Shown here: piece by piece, positions 35,238 through 47,482 of the stretch | Numbering within the stretch: the stretch's first letter is position 1 | Layout: every line of letters begins with the position of its first letter | Notes under the pieces: model-generated | What the model was told of the DNA's origin: nothing | Seen by the model: the letters and a program-made list of their open reading frames with translations, nothing else | Database searches by the model: none | NCBI GenBank assembly: GCA_026120185.1 | Contig: JANUWF010001109.1 | Span: 3,030,001-3,094,000 of the forward strand | DNA: 64,000 bases | Direction of reading: 5' to 3' | Origin: Voacanga thouarsii | Taxonomy: Eukaryota; Streptophyta; Magnoliopsida; Gentianales; Apocynaceae | Translations under genes and position numbers: made by a program

Positions 35238-38200
35238 TGTCACGCCTCGCGCCCGCAAGATGTGACAAGACTGTATCACTAGAGCATTTCCCTAGTAATG
35301 CGAAGCTTTACTTCAAAACTTAAACAATCAAATATATTTTTTTCAAAAAATAATAACTAAATAACTTCATAATTAAATCTCCCTAACGAAATTATATCAA
35401 ACCCACAAACAATCTATTTGATTTAGTACATAAGAGGGCAAAAACTAATTCTTACACTTGTCTCATTGAGTACTAAAATAGCATAGGTGAAACTTAAAAT
35501 AAATAAGATAACATAAGCCACTGAACGAAATCTTGAATTTCAATTTTGTGCTATACATCAAACACATTCTTAGTAGAAATGGCCTTCATACCACTGATCA
35601 TCATTAAAACCTAAAAAGAGAAAATATTGAAGAGTGAGCCAACCACATGCTCAGTAAATAGTAATAAATAATTTCTCCCGAATAAAGCTTATTACACACT
35701 TACATAATACACACATATGTACACAACATTAATTATTGTATTTACAAAGACGTGATAACCCTTATCTAAGATTCAATTCTAAAACATTGTTATAACAAAT
35801 TTAGAAACATACAAACTTTTATTTGCACAAACACTTCAAAAGATTTCATCATATTATTTTTAGTTTAAAGAAGTATAAAACATTTAAAATATACCAAAAC
35901 ACTTCTTTTATTTCAAAACTCAAAACTAACTAATATGATAAAATTAATATTATATATATAAATTTATATATTTTACTTTCCTTTTACAAACTCATAAAGG
36001 CATGCCTATATGCCCAAACGCTAACTACTGTTTTTGTTAAAAACAAGAATGCTACTAATAGCATTCAGCATCTATGGGTCACTTCGTGACAAAAGGAAAA
36101 AAATATCCTTGACATATATTTTTTTTCTTCTTTTCTTTTTAAAACTAGGAACAAAAAGCATATCATATGCTGGCTCTCGATAGTCCCATACAGGCGGTTG
36201 CCGTACAGCTATTTTCATTTTTTTTTGCTTAAATAATTTTTTTCCTTTTAAGAAAATACCTAGAATCAAGAAACAGAAACACGATAGACATAATATATTT
36301 ATATAATACAATGCAACAAACAACCATGATTATGAACATAAAATAGACAGAAATATTCATTCATACAAATTCATATAATCATTACCTCTTTCTAATTGAA
36401 TAATTAATATATTAGTTAGGAAAATTAAAAAAGGTTTAACCCGATCCTTAGCGGTATAAAAAGATTGAAGCTTTGCCTTACATAAATTCCAAAAAAACGA
36501 ATTCAATCTTAACGTTGTTTCAAAAAGGTTTAACCCACCTTAGAGGTATCATATTCAAAAATCATAAGCACGACTTCATCATACACAAAATCCATCAAAT
36601 GCATACATAAACACAACTTCATCATGTGCAAAATCTGCCAAATGCATTCTTGTATAAAATATAGAATTCGAACATCAAAATATACACCACATATTAACCA
36701 GTCATTAAAACATATACTTTGAGAAGATACCACAATTTATTCGAGAATTTTAACCAAAAATAGCTCTTTTATTATATTATTCATACAAGAAAATCGAAGA
36801 GATTCATTCCTACTTACTTTTTAATATCGATAATTGAAAACTATAACAGTCTACGGTATTCTTTCCTTCAAACCCTAGTTGAACTTTCTCTCTCTTTCCA
36901 TGTCTGTTGACGGCTATTGGAAAATAATGATGTTTTCTACATATTTTCCTATTTAATAAATCGTTGGGTCTTCCTAACTCTTAAATAACTTCACCCAAGT
37001 CCTTACTTGTTAGGATTCGTAAACTCCTAAACACGGAAAACACCCACGAATCCCTTCCGATGACCTAGGTCAAATAATTAGGCCGATTAAGAGTTTACAG
37101 AATTACCTCTGTATTTTTAAAGCAAGAATTCTGTCTTCAAGTTTCCAGGCATATGTTTACTTCGAACGATCACCAGACGCTACAATGCATGAACGTCCTC
37201 TATTGGATACACACGATGAACTTAATTCCTTACCCGAGAGTGCTAGTGCCTAGGGTTTTGAGGGGCTTAATTTCTAATTATGGAGGCACAAAAAATTTTT
37301 TTATGAGAAAACTACTAAAAGAAGACGGCTAGAGTTTTCTTTTAAAATCACACGAACTTCTTGGAGTCCTACTCTCATAATATCTCATAATATCTTATTT
37401 TAAGTTCAAATTAAATTAAAAAAGATATGATAAGATTCTACCATTATCTCGATAATTTAACTAATTAATTTATCAAGTTAGATTCTTATAATCTGAACAT
37501 CTTTCAGATACATTGAATGTGGATATATTTCTAGATTCATTGTATCTGGTCAGTTTTCTAGGTTCGATAAACCTAGATACATTCCCAGATACATCGAACC
37601 TAGTCACAAGAAAAATAACCTAACGTGTTTGCTTAATATGTAACCCTATAGGTTTATTTAACACTGGCAGTGTACCCAAATCACATTTAAAATGGCCCAC
37701 AAGTTATAAGCGATTTCTAGCAAAATATTATAACTATCCAAGTTAAATGAAGATTAGTGATCTCTTTAAACCAAACCATAACTTCATATTTACTCATTTT
37801 GTCACATGATATCCAGATTAAGCATAAGGCATGAAGCATGTCATCCTTATTAAGCTTAATCAACTATTTTTTGATCTCATAATAGACTATCCAAATAAAT
37901 GATATCAATATCTCAAATTGATATATTTGAGCATGGCCATGCATTTTAATAATCTAACTTATCAAAAGGCCCATGGATATCTCTCACAAGAATAAGGCGG
38001 ATAAATTCCTTCACTATCAATCATATTCCTCTCCCTAATTTATTTTATATTCAACAGTGGTCTAATTTTATTATCTGGTTAAAGAAACTTTAGACAATGT
38101 CAAGATATAGAATTTATCAAATAGGAAACTATGATGAATTCAGGTCGAAGGACTTCTAATATCATTATGGCTAGAAAGTACTTATGACATGTCCCATAAA

Positions 38201-38644
38201 GTACTCCCACAGTGGGTCATGTCTAATACAATGTTCTCTAACATTTATTTATATTTTGACTTGATATCTTATATATCCATGACTAGTAAAACATAGCCAT
38301 CAAGTCTTAAACATACTAATATTAATTTATTATATTCCACTAATAATAATCGATTAGGAATAATATAGGAATAGTCATTCTATTTGTTATAGGGCTTTAT
38401 TATCAAGTCACGCACTTAATAATTATAAAAATAAACACACTATTTATTGAAAGAAATGACTCATATTATTACAAAATATATAATGGCAATAGTATAAGTA
38501 CAAATTATTTTAGGGCATATCCCCAACACTACTTAAAATATTAACCAAATAAAATTTTAATTCTTATTATATTAGAATTCAACCCTTAATAAATTCTAAA
38601 ATATCTCCATAAATAAAAGACTTCCAAAACGTGCAGGTTTTACA
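35238..38644 (-). repeat. 5' LTR of the gag-only element, split by a solo LTR
   Basis: It matches 31804-33701 along both parts (35238-37007 and 38534-38644). It starts TGTCACGCCTCGCGCC at the left and ends GCAGGTTTTACA at 38644. The gap is the solo LTR 37008-38528. Confidence 0.9.
37008..38528 (-). mobile_element. solo LTR of the copia A family
   Basis: It is 1521 bp and starts TGTTAGGATTCGTAAACTCC, the reverse of the end of the copia A LTR (16728-18258), which it matches throughout. It ends TATCCCCAACA. Flanks TTACT (37003-37007) and CTACT (38529-38533) are a 5-bp duplication with one change. The sister LTR keeps the unoccupied CTACT site at 33586-33590. Confidence 0.94.
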
Positions 38645-38659
38645 GTAAGCCAATCTCCA

Positions 38660-39870
38660 ACTTGAGCCAACCCTTTTCTACGGTGCTAAGATACTCGTAA
38701 CACTTTGTACGAAAATAAAATCATGGGTAATTTGTGTAGGAAGATGACCATCCCTTTCCAATATAGCTTTACCCAAGTGTGCAATCTTATAGTTGTTCGA
38801 TCCTGCAACTTTCATGGCTTCCCGTATGCACAATTGCAAAGTTAAGAAAACATGGTTCACATTTCTATTGGGGTATTCACCAAAAGACTTCTCAACAGCA
38901 TGAATAAGCTCTTCTACATTTGTTGGACACTTCTTGTATTGCAATGCTTGAATGGCACTAAAGAATCTAAGATCCAAAATATTAAAATTTGGTGAATTTG
39001 GTGGTTGACACACTAATCGAATGTCAAAACTATTTTGTGCAACAACTATTTGAAATTCTTGATCGCTCGGATCAACATGTATTTTGGCATTTTCTTGTTG
39101 AACAAAAATGGTGTTCCTTGAATCCTCTATTTGCCATTTTGCTTGAATTGCTGTTATAAAATTTTCAATAAGATATGCTCTAATGGTTTCTCTATTGACC
39201 GTGGTAATTGGTTTTATCTCTAAAGTCCCAATATCTCTATTTCTACTTCATCTTCAAGCTGGTTGTAGAGTTACAAAATGGAGGACTCCTATTTTACCAG
39301 AAAACGTTTCATTTCCGTTGTCATCAAATCTTGGTCGAGCCATAGCAACTAGAAACATCACTTTTCCAATGTAATTCTTACTTTGACAAGTGCGCAAAGG
39401 TTAACTAGAAGTATATAATAATTCTCAGATTTTTGGGTTATATAGAACCATTTTTCATCGATATGCACAACATAATACATACCAACAAACTTTGGCTTAT
39501 GTGGCAAGCTATTTTGGTCCAGCATAGATACACAAAATTGCAATCGAGCTCTTTTGTTTTCTTCCTTAAGATGCGGTTTAATGGCATTTAAGTGGTGATG
39601 AAGGAGACCTTATTCTACAAGTCTAAATAATGTCGAATAGCTAACACCCAGAGCTTCAGCCAGTGACCTTAATGTTATTCGTTAACATAAAGGAATTCCA
39701 ATTACACAATTTAAATCAATCTGAACTCTCTTCCGACCACAATTTTTGTTTTCCAATGGGACACATCAACAATTACACGATTTAAATAGAGTACCAGCAT
39801 GCATGTCGAAGATGAATTGATAATCATCAGAATGATCCATCTCCGTAGTGGGTTGTATATTAGGATTGCT
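38660..39870 (-). pseudogene. mariner-like transposase relic
   Basis: Minus-strand reading starts with a helix-turn-helix part (SLAEALGVSYSTLFRLVE, about 39620-39690). Next are KPKFVGMYYVVHIDEKWFYI with the first catalytic Asp (about 39435-39490) and FVQQENAKIHVDPSD (about 39060-39110). The last block is CQPPNSPNFNILDLRFFSAI (38950-39010), inside the open frame 38678-39013. Plant mariner transposases read QQDNA and NSPD, so the second catalytic Asp is Glu and the third is Asn. Stops and frameshifts also occur. The 3' end lies close to the gypsy insertion point. Confidence 0.88.
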
Positions 39871-40382
39871 GGAGTTTAATTCATTAGGGAGCACTCCATT
39901 CCTTTTAGCATTTGGATTGTTAATGCATAATGAAGAAGTATCTGGGTCTAATGAAAATTCTCTCTCATAACTTACAGCTAGAAAATTAAGGTCAAAATTT
40001 TGATATCAACTGCTGCTAGAAGCTATGATTCTTGAATCTTCAAATGTTTAACTTTGTCCTATTTTATACATGGGATGCCATGAATTTTTTTTGTTTTGGC
40101 TCCATGGCAAAATTTTGAATACTCTTACTTGCTCCAAATTCAAGTCTTTAGTTTTGACTCTAAATTTAAATTTTATATGGGGAATGATATAAGAAATTAA
40201 GAAAGGGATGATTGTAGTATTAAAACAAGATGAAAATTTGTAGGAGGGAGAGTAACAGAATTGCAGAGAATTAGGAGGAGTGGAACACAAAGTTAATAAT
40301 TAAGGGTATACTAGTCATTTTAATTAGTTTCTTAATATGTGTAAAAATTTTTAAAACGACACTTATTGTGAATTAGATGTAA
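39871..40382 (-). other. 5' non-coding end of the mariner-like element
   Basis: Sequence between the transposase start region and the right inverted repeat. The minus-strand frame 40048-40290 has no recognisable domain. Confidence 0.5.
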
Positions 40383-40384
40383 TA

Positions 40385-40644
40385 GTTAAAAATATTATTT
40401 AGAAATATCTGATGTTAATTTAGTAGCTACTATTTTTAATCCACGTATAAGAATTGAAGGTTTATAAGAATGTCTTACTTGTTATTATGATTCTTTAGTT
40501 TCTAATCATAATAATGATAATAATGATGATAATAGTAGTGCTCAAGATCTTACATGTCCTCTTGCTATTTTTTTTTTTTTTTGTATAATAGCTAATGTAA
40601 AAAATATTCTTTGTGACTTATATTATGAATATTTTAGAAGGTAT
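40385..40644 (+). pseudogene. hAT transposase piece 3
   Basis: The translation reads KYYLEISDVNLVATIFNPRI, then IEGL, a stop, and ECLTCYYDSLVSN. An Asn/Asp-rich low-complexity insert follows, and then ANVKNILCDLYYEYFRRY. These are the blocks between the core and the dimerisation domain of plant hAT proteins (typically DPR/NPR-K and LY-EY). The piece ends with codons GG TAT at the duplication GGTAT and continues in frame at 60632. Confidence 0.85.
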
Positions 40645-41340
40645 TGAAAGGATCGTGACAATAAATCAGAGCAAAAATACACAGCGAAAGACTTTAAAAA
40701 TTTTATCTTTGTCTCTTTAGTTTAACCGCAAAGAGCTTAGACTATGTCTAAACTACAGATAGTTGAACCTCTGGTGTTTGCCTTAAAGATTTTGGCTCCT
40801 ATCCAGCCAATCTTCTGCTACATTGTGTGTAATACCCTTACTACAGATAACAATGGAAGTATATCAATACCGGGTGTCGCCCCGTTTTCTTTCTCAGACA
40901 AGAGGTCTTTATAACATAATCAACAGAGTAAATATATATAAGGTTCAGACTCATACAATATCTCATACCAATGACCACACATATACATATATTAGAGAAT
41001 CTCATATATGCCATCCCAAAATACAATAGTAATGGGTACATAATCAAAAGGGAAGTCGACCAGACTTATACTACTGACACTGTGGTATCGTCCTTCTATC
41101 CGTAGGTCTGTTCAACTCCAGATCCTACAAAAAGTAAGATAAATGACACTTGTGAGTGAAAAATCACCTAGTGAGTCCCGTATGTATAAGTGCTTTAGTA
41201 AAGAAACATAGTACATAAAACTTTTTTGGGGAAAGCATTTCATTTGTTTACTGGAAATAATTCCAAAACTCTCTCAAAAAGAGTTTATTTAGAACTCAAT
41301 TATTTTTGAAAAATTGTATTTTACTTTTAAATCATTGTCC

Positions 41341-41730
41341 TGAAGGCACGAAAAACGAGAAAACACAGGGTACACTAGCTGGTGGAAGAACAGGGGATTT
41401 CAGGACAGGGCCGGCGTCGGCTGCCCTAGCCGGCGTCGATTGCGCCCTGTCCAAATCCCGAGGTTTTAAAATTTTTATCTCTTCTTCTGATTCTCAAAGG
41501 TGGCTAGACCGGAATGTGGGCAACCAGGGTAGGTGTACTGGTGGAAGCCTCTGGTGCGATTCCTGCAAGCCTCCTACTCCGTCTTTGCATGTATGTGAAC
41601 GCCGAGCTCTCGGTCTTTCAGTATATGGCCTGTCTAATTACCGTTTGGTGAACAACTAACAGGCTAGGGTAATTTTCTGGAGAGAGAGAGAGAGACGCCT
41701 AGCTTTCACAGAGAAGAAGCCGTCTCTAAA

Positions 41731-41779
<49 letters not shown>

Positions 41780-43156
41780 CTTACAACAACGTTGTTTCCA
41801 ATCCTCTTGTTTAACCTAAATAAAACCCTAGGTTAAACTAGATTGGGCCATTGGATTCTTAGTTTAACCTTTTAGGCTTAATTAATTATTCTAATTAGAA
41901 CCACATAAATGGCCCAACTAATTAATTTTCCCAACCCAAATAAACTAGTCCAATTAATAAGCCTATACTAGTTTAGTCCCAGATTAATCTTTAATTATTC
42001 AAACTGGGCCAAAACCCTAAATAATTAATTAACCCACTAAACTAATTTAATTAATTCTCTCTCCATGGACCTTTATTTTATTCTAACCCAATAATTAAAT
42101 CAGGCTACTTAAATAAAATAATTCCATTTAATTGAAGATCAATTCCTTAGCCCGTATTTAATTAGGACTCACGGTCTATATTGGGGATCAAAAAACTCAC
42201 CGCATTGGCACTAAAATGACCAAAATACCCTTGCCATATAAATAGCTGTATTTTGCATTTTAAATATTTTCTAATATCACCATAAGAGAATATTAACCCC
42301 AAGGATAGTGTTGCGTTAGCAAAGTCTCCAACCTACAAGTGTAATGACTAAAATACCCCTCTATACATCATTGTACATTTAGAGAGGAAGAAGTGTACTA
42401 ACACCTCTCTAAATGATATCTACCATCCTTAGGCTTCTAATCCAATGATCCATGACTTCCTAGATTGTTTCCGCTTTCCTAGGGAGCTAACCTAAAGCAA
42501 ACATTCAAGTCATGTTTCCAGAGCCCTGGATATTTAGATCATTCAGACAACCACAAGGGGCGATATAGTATAGAAACTATATTGTACAAGTCTGTCTTAA
42601 CTAACTAGTCACACATACCCAACATGCAAGTATATTGGCCCTACGATAGAACCTCAACTATAGCATATCAAAGTATATGCTTCCAACTTCATCAGACCAC
42701 CAACTCATACTCAAGTCGTAGAGTACTAGTCCACGCTGTAGCGGTAGTAGCCTAGGTTTCTACCTTATAGTATTTTTAGAAACTACTATTACAAGTCCTA
42801 TTCTACGTATTCGAAATACGCGTATGTCATGAAGTGGGTGGACTACTCACTGGCTAAAGATAAGTCATTCCCCATTTAGAATTCACAACATAATAACCTA
42901 GATATGATGAAATTCTCATTCTCATCAATTGGTTAAGAACGAATGTTTATGTGTTAAGTAACTTGTGATCAATACCTTAATGCGAAAGACCTCCATTTAC
43001 ATGGACCACTTACTTAAACATAATGGATCTTTTCCAAACGTAATTGTGCACAAATAAAATTGTAAATTTACAAACAATTTCTAAAAACAAAGTCTTTTAT
43101 TAAAACATTCGATTTTTACATCAGAAACCTAGTCTAAGAGGGCATACATCCCAACA
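41341..43156 (-). mobile_element. solo LTR E1 (copia B family) in the LTR of element G
   Basis: It is 1816 bp, TGAAGGCACGAAAA at left and CATCCCAACA at right. Flanks TGTCC (41336-41340) and TGCCC (43157-43161) form a 5-bp duplication with one C/T change. The sister LTR keeps the unoccupied site TGCCC at 55505-55509. Confidence 0.95.
41732..41778. repeat. (TG)n microsatellite in solo LTR E1
   Basis: About 23 TG units. Other members of the LTR family lack it at this place, where solo LTR D instead has its GA tract some 60 bp away. Confidence 0.95.
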
Positions 43157-43947
43157 TGCCCTAATTTCTAAATCACAGGCACTTCCCTAACAGAAGGTCG
43201 GCCTGTATGTAAGTCCCGCAATCCTTATCTTTGGCACCACGTATTATTGTACTGAGACTACAACCTCCAGTACTCAATTCGTGCATCACCGAAACATACT
43301 ATAATTAACAAGTGCATATAGCACACTAAATCTTTTACTTGCTACCATAAGTCAGGGATCCCAATGCTGACGTCAATCACTATTGAAGTAGCAAAGGGTT
43401 GAATAATGCCAAGTGTCTAGCCCAGCCCGTAAACAACCCAAATCACAAAGTGCACATAAGGGAAGGAAATTGCTAGGTACTAGACGGCTAGCCAGGACGA
43501 CTCATCTCAATATCCTGTTACCTCGTTCGGAGTAAGACAATCACTAAAATTAGGCCAGGTTACTAGAGTTGTCTAACTCTAACGTAGGCTAGTACAAAGA
43601 TCAAAGTCCTTACTGAGTACTCAACGTTATCAATATCAACCCCTTTTAGCTTATCAGGATAGAGGGTTATCTGGTCCTGTAAGATTTTCAAAACATACAT
43701 TTTTGGGGCAAAATAACATTTTTCAGAATTTGATCCCACTTACTCATAAGTCAGATCGTAATTCTCATGGGCTCCGCAGAGCCAATCAATTCATTCCATA
43801 GGCATATCAGGCTAAAAAAATAATTTTCAAGATCAAAATGTCGTTTTCTAAAAATCAATTTCATCCCGAGAGATTATTTTCCAAAACTGTGTCAAAACAG
43901 GTTAAAGAGTTCTTTCATGTATCAAAACAAATTTCCAGGAGTAATCA

Positions 43948-44200
43948 GGTCATTTTGCCCGTACTCGATCATAAAAGTCATTTTCAAAGGCATTCGAGTC
44001 ATTTTATCCATGCTCAATGTCAAAAGACTTTCCAAGGGTATTTGGGTCATCTTATCTTTACTCGATTTGAAAAGTGTTCACAAAAGTTTTAATAAGGATA
44101 TTTTGGTCATTTACCGAATGCCCGATTCTAAAGGTTTTCATGAAACATTCCAATAAGGACATTTAGATCATTTTCCAAATATCCAATTCCAAAAGGAACT
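43948..44200. repeat. imperfect 48-60 bp minisatellite in the LTR of element G
   Basis: Five units share the core GGTCATTTT followed by a CTCGAT- or CCCGATT-like word and an AAAAG. Cores start at about 43948, 43998, 44046, 44106 and 44166. The other LTR has a shorter version (about 56318-56520). Confidence 0.7.
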
Positions 44201-46027
44201 CATTTCAAGAAATTCAGAATTCTAATCTGAAAAGAGGATTAAATTCAAAGTTTCCAAATACATTTCCATAAAATATTCCAATAAGGGCATTCCATTCAAT
44301 TTATGAATACTCGATTTCAAAATTTACCATTTTTTGAAAATTTCAAGTATTTAATCCAAAAATGACTAAATTCACAAAATTTATGCTTTAATCATATATT
44401 AAGGTTTCCAAGCCAATTATGAAGTTCATTAAAGCCCAAAATGACGCAAAACAATTATTGCTCAAATAAACCTTAAATATATTCGGGGATTTTCAAAACG
44501 TATAAAACATTACATTTCATGAAAAAATAAAGCACACTAGTTTTTAAAAGATTTTAGAAATCCAAGAGACTCACCTCGTGTCCTAATTAAACTTTTTCCA
44601 ATCACGGTCGTTTAACCACCTTTTCTACCGTTTTCAATGAACCGTTGGTCGTTTATCGATAAACCTACACCAAACATCGTTTTCGGGTCAAATCGTGTTT
44701 GGCAAAAAAATAGCCGATGTCCAACTGATGTGCCCGATGAGTAAACAACGTCCAACCGACATTTAGCCGATAGTTAGCCGACGGGGCCGATGATTAGCAG
44801 ACGGTTAAGGAAAACGTTCGACTTTCGTTCACGTTATTTTTTCATTATTTGTTCAATTCTTTTGTTTTTCTTTTTCCACATCCTTTCTCCCTTCATATAC
44901 AAGGGATTCACTTCATATTTATCATTTATTTCATTCAAAATCACACAATTAATCATCCTTAAATTCATGCATTTTTGGACTCATTTTTCTAGAATTTCAC
45001 TTCTTGTCACATAATTTTGTTATGCACATAACTTTCAATCCACAACTATGATTTAGCTCTATAATATATCAAAACGACCATAAGACTCTTAAATTTAATT
45101 TTTTTAAAGCCCTTTTTTGAGTTTTGATTCCCGTAACTCATTACAGGGCAAAAACTGCCCTAATAGTTTTCTGATTTTTAATCCATTTTTACAAAACAAC
45201 TTCACCTACTTGTGCTTCTTGATTTATAACACCTATATAACTCTTAGTCTACTTCATTTTCCCTTCAAACAACCTTAATTCTTCAAGTTTTCAGGTTCAA
45301 GAAAGCCACTAAGTTCTTATGCAAATAACATATAATTAACATCAACGTTAAAAAATAATCATAATCCATTTTCTTTAACGTTTAACCCCGTTTTTATCCC
45401 AATTCTACCACCTTTCTTCACAATCATGAACAAACCTTTAAATCACCATTCAAATACTCTTATTTACCATACAAAATATAGCTTACAGATCCTTCATCCA
45501 ACCAGTACACACACTTGCACATACAAAGTTTCACATAGTACACAATAATCACTTTAATAATCACAAATCTCACGTTTTCATGTTATAATTCATATCAAAA
45601 TGATCACCATAATGAAATCTACAACTTTAATTCTTGAAGTATAGAATTTTACCTTGTGTATGAGGTGTTTTAGTTTGAATTTGCTCTAAGAACCTCCAAC
45701 TTCTCAAGAATAATATTTTCTCTCTTTTTTTTTTTTCCAAATTTTCCTTGATTTTCTCAACTTTTTCTTTCTTATTTTGTCTCCTTTTTTTCTCTTCTCT
45801 TCTTCTTATTGTGGCTGCCGGTTTCCAGCCTTCTCACTGCCTCAAATTGGTCAAATTGAGGACCAATTGCATTTCATTTCATTAATTGTTTGGTGGCTAC
45901 TTTACACTTGTCCAAATTTCATTTGATTTCACCTATTTTCTCTTTATTTTATAAAATTTCTTTACCAACCTTTTCATACATGAATATTTCGTGCATTCTC
46001 TTATTATTTGACACTTGTCCTTGGCAT

Positions 46028-46921
46028 TAGGGCTGTAAATGGGTCCAATCGGGTCCGGGACACCTTGTCCCGGACCCGATTAAAGAAAAAGGACCCGGAC
46101 CCGACCCGATTACCCGCCGGGTATAAAATGAAGAGACCCATACCCGCATATGCGGGTATCGGGTTCGGATTGGGTATACCCGGCTCGAAAATTATAAAAC
46201 ATATTTCTTTATTTAAAATTTAAAAAATTTTATTCACATTTAAACTAAAAATGTGAATAATAGCCTTAGTATCAATAATAACTATAATTCCAACTCTGTA
46301 ACAAATTCCAAAACCAATAATTGCCAATTGCAGAGGCAACAACATTTATTTTGTAGGCAGTGGCGTAGAAAACTTATGGACAATTGATGAGAATATGGAA
46401 CAACTTGGGTTGTATAATATGGTTGATAGGGCTAGAGATCTTTTAGATACAATATGGGATTTGAAAACAAAACCATACAAAATATATATTTCCAAATTAC
46501 AACCTTAAAAAGGCATAGCATGTTACAAGAATCAATTGCTTTCCAACAAAATATAGATCAATTTTCACAAATTTGTCTACTACTAGCAATATTTTCTAAA
46601 TATAAGCTTTATAAGTTTTTATTATAGTTCATGATAATAATATAGATTATTTGACTCTCAAAAAATTCATAACATAATATATTTTATATATAATATAATA
46701 TATTTTATATTTTATATAATATATTATATATAATAGAATTTATTAATCGGGTAATCGGGTAATTGGGTACGGGTACTATAGTTCCATACCCGGGCCCAAT
46801 TATATAGAGTAAACGGGTAAACGGGTTCGGGTCGGGTAAAAAAATAAGTGTACCAGACCCGTTATAAAATGGGTCCAGTACGGGTCCAGGTCCGGGTATA
46901 CCCGACCCATTGACAGCCCTA
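46028..46921. mobile_element. hAT MITE in the LTR of element G
   Basis: It is 894 bp. Ends are TAGGGCTGTAAATGGGTC and, reversed, TAGGGCTGTCAATGGGTC, which match at 17 of 18 positions. Flanks CTTGGCAT (46020-46027) and CTTGGCTA (46922-46929) share six of eight bases. The sister LTR keeps the empty site CTTGGCCA at 58333-58340. Subterminal regions are rich in GGGTCGGGT/ACCCGACCC words. No coding sequence was seen. Confidence 0.92.
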
Positions 46922-47439
46922 CTTGGCTACCAATTACAAAAAGCCATACGTCCCATTTTTCAACCGCATTTTCCTATTTTCTTCAGAAATAATCAAAATT
47001 GAATCCGAAATGAAAAAATATTTTATTTCACCACTCAACTTTAAAAATTCCTTTAAATTCATTAGTAACACTTAAATTCTTCAATTCTCTCTCTATTAGG
47101 TCAAATTCACGGTCAAAGTCGCGGACGTGGTCAAAATAACAAAAATGCCTCCAATACCCCGGATAGCATAATTCACATCAAAACGTGCGTTTCATTGTAC
47201 TGATCAAATTTTCTTCTTAGTATACCCTCAAATTCTTATTTTATTAACAATAATAGATTTTCGAAGATTTAGGATATGGGTAGAACAAATCCAATAATTA
47301 CATTTAGGTCCCAATAAAATATTATTATATCAAAATATTCATATTATTACACTAATCATCTTTAGTTATCGCCATTGGTATAAATTCTCATCATATTACA
47401 AGTAGTAGCCAATCGAAAATAAAATGTGGGTTATTACAT

Positions 47440-47453
47440 CCTCCCATCCTTAC
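47440..47453 (-). other. polypurine tract of element G
   Basis: On the minus strand AAGGATGGGAGGA lies directly before the 3' LTR start TGTAATAACCC. Confidence 0.8.
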
Positions 47454-47482
47454 AAAAAATTTCATCTTCGAAATTAACTTAC

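Larger units (their letters stand above)
31804..38644 (-). mobile_element. gag-only gypsy-type LTR element (TR-GAG-like) in the mariner-like element
   Basis: LTRs at 31804-33701 and 35238-38644 (the latter 1.88 kb after removing a nested solo LTR) enclose only 1.54 kb. A Met-tRNA primer site adjoins the right LTR and a polypurine tract adjoins the left LTR, so the unit is structurally complete. It encodes a Gag relic but no protease, reverse transcriptase or integrase. Flanks ATGAG (31799-31803) and GTAAG (38645-38649) agree at 3 of 5 bases, both differences being A/G. This fits the terminal-repeat-with-GAG class of non-autonomous plant elements; internal deletion of a full element is the alternative. 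Confidence 0.85.
29683..40382 (-). mobile_element. mariner-like element inserted in the hAT transposase
   Basis: The ends are inverted copies: CTATATCCGATTCATAATAA on the left and, reversed, TTACATCTAATTCACAATAA on the right, both continuing GTGTC. About 25 of the first 32 positions agree and all differences are transitions. They resemble plant mariner/Stowaway termini (CTCCCTCCGTCCCATAATAA). TA dinucleotides flank both ends (29681-29682, 40383-40384). A mariner transposase relic lies at 38660-39870 (-). Without the gypsy insertion 31804-38644 the element is about 3.9 kb. Removing it rejoins the hAT frame to within one frameshift. Confidence 0.87.
40828..47439 (-). repeat. 3' LTR of element G, with two insertions
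   Basis: Own sequence is 40828-41340, 43162-46027 and 46930-47439. It matches 55018-58849 throughout. The left end reads TGTAATACCCTTAC and the right end GGGTTATTACA. Confidence 0.92.

Noticed and set aside
43948..44200. CRISPR-like array
   Set aside because: Units diverge from each other, have no unique spacers, and lie in a plant LTR present twice.
44790..45014. Plus-strand open frame repeated at 57098-57322
   Set aside because: The pair are homologous LTR positions, are Phe/Ser-rich, and lie antisense to the element; no domain is recognisable.
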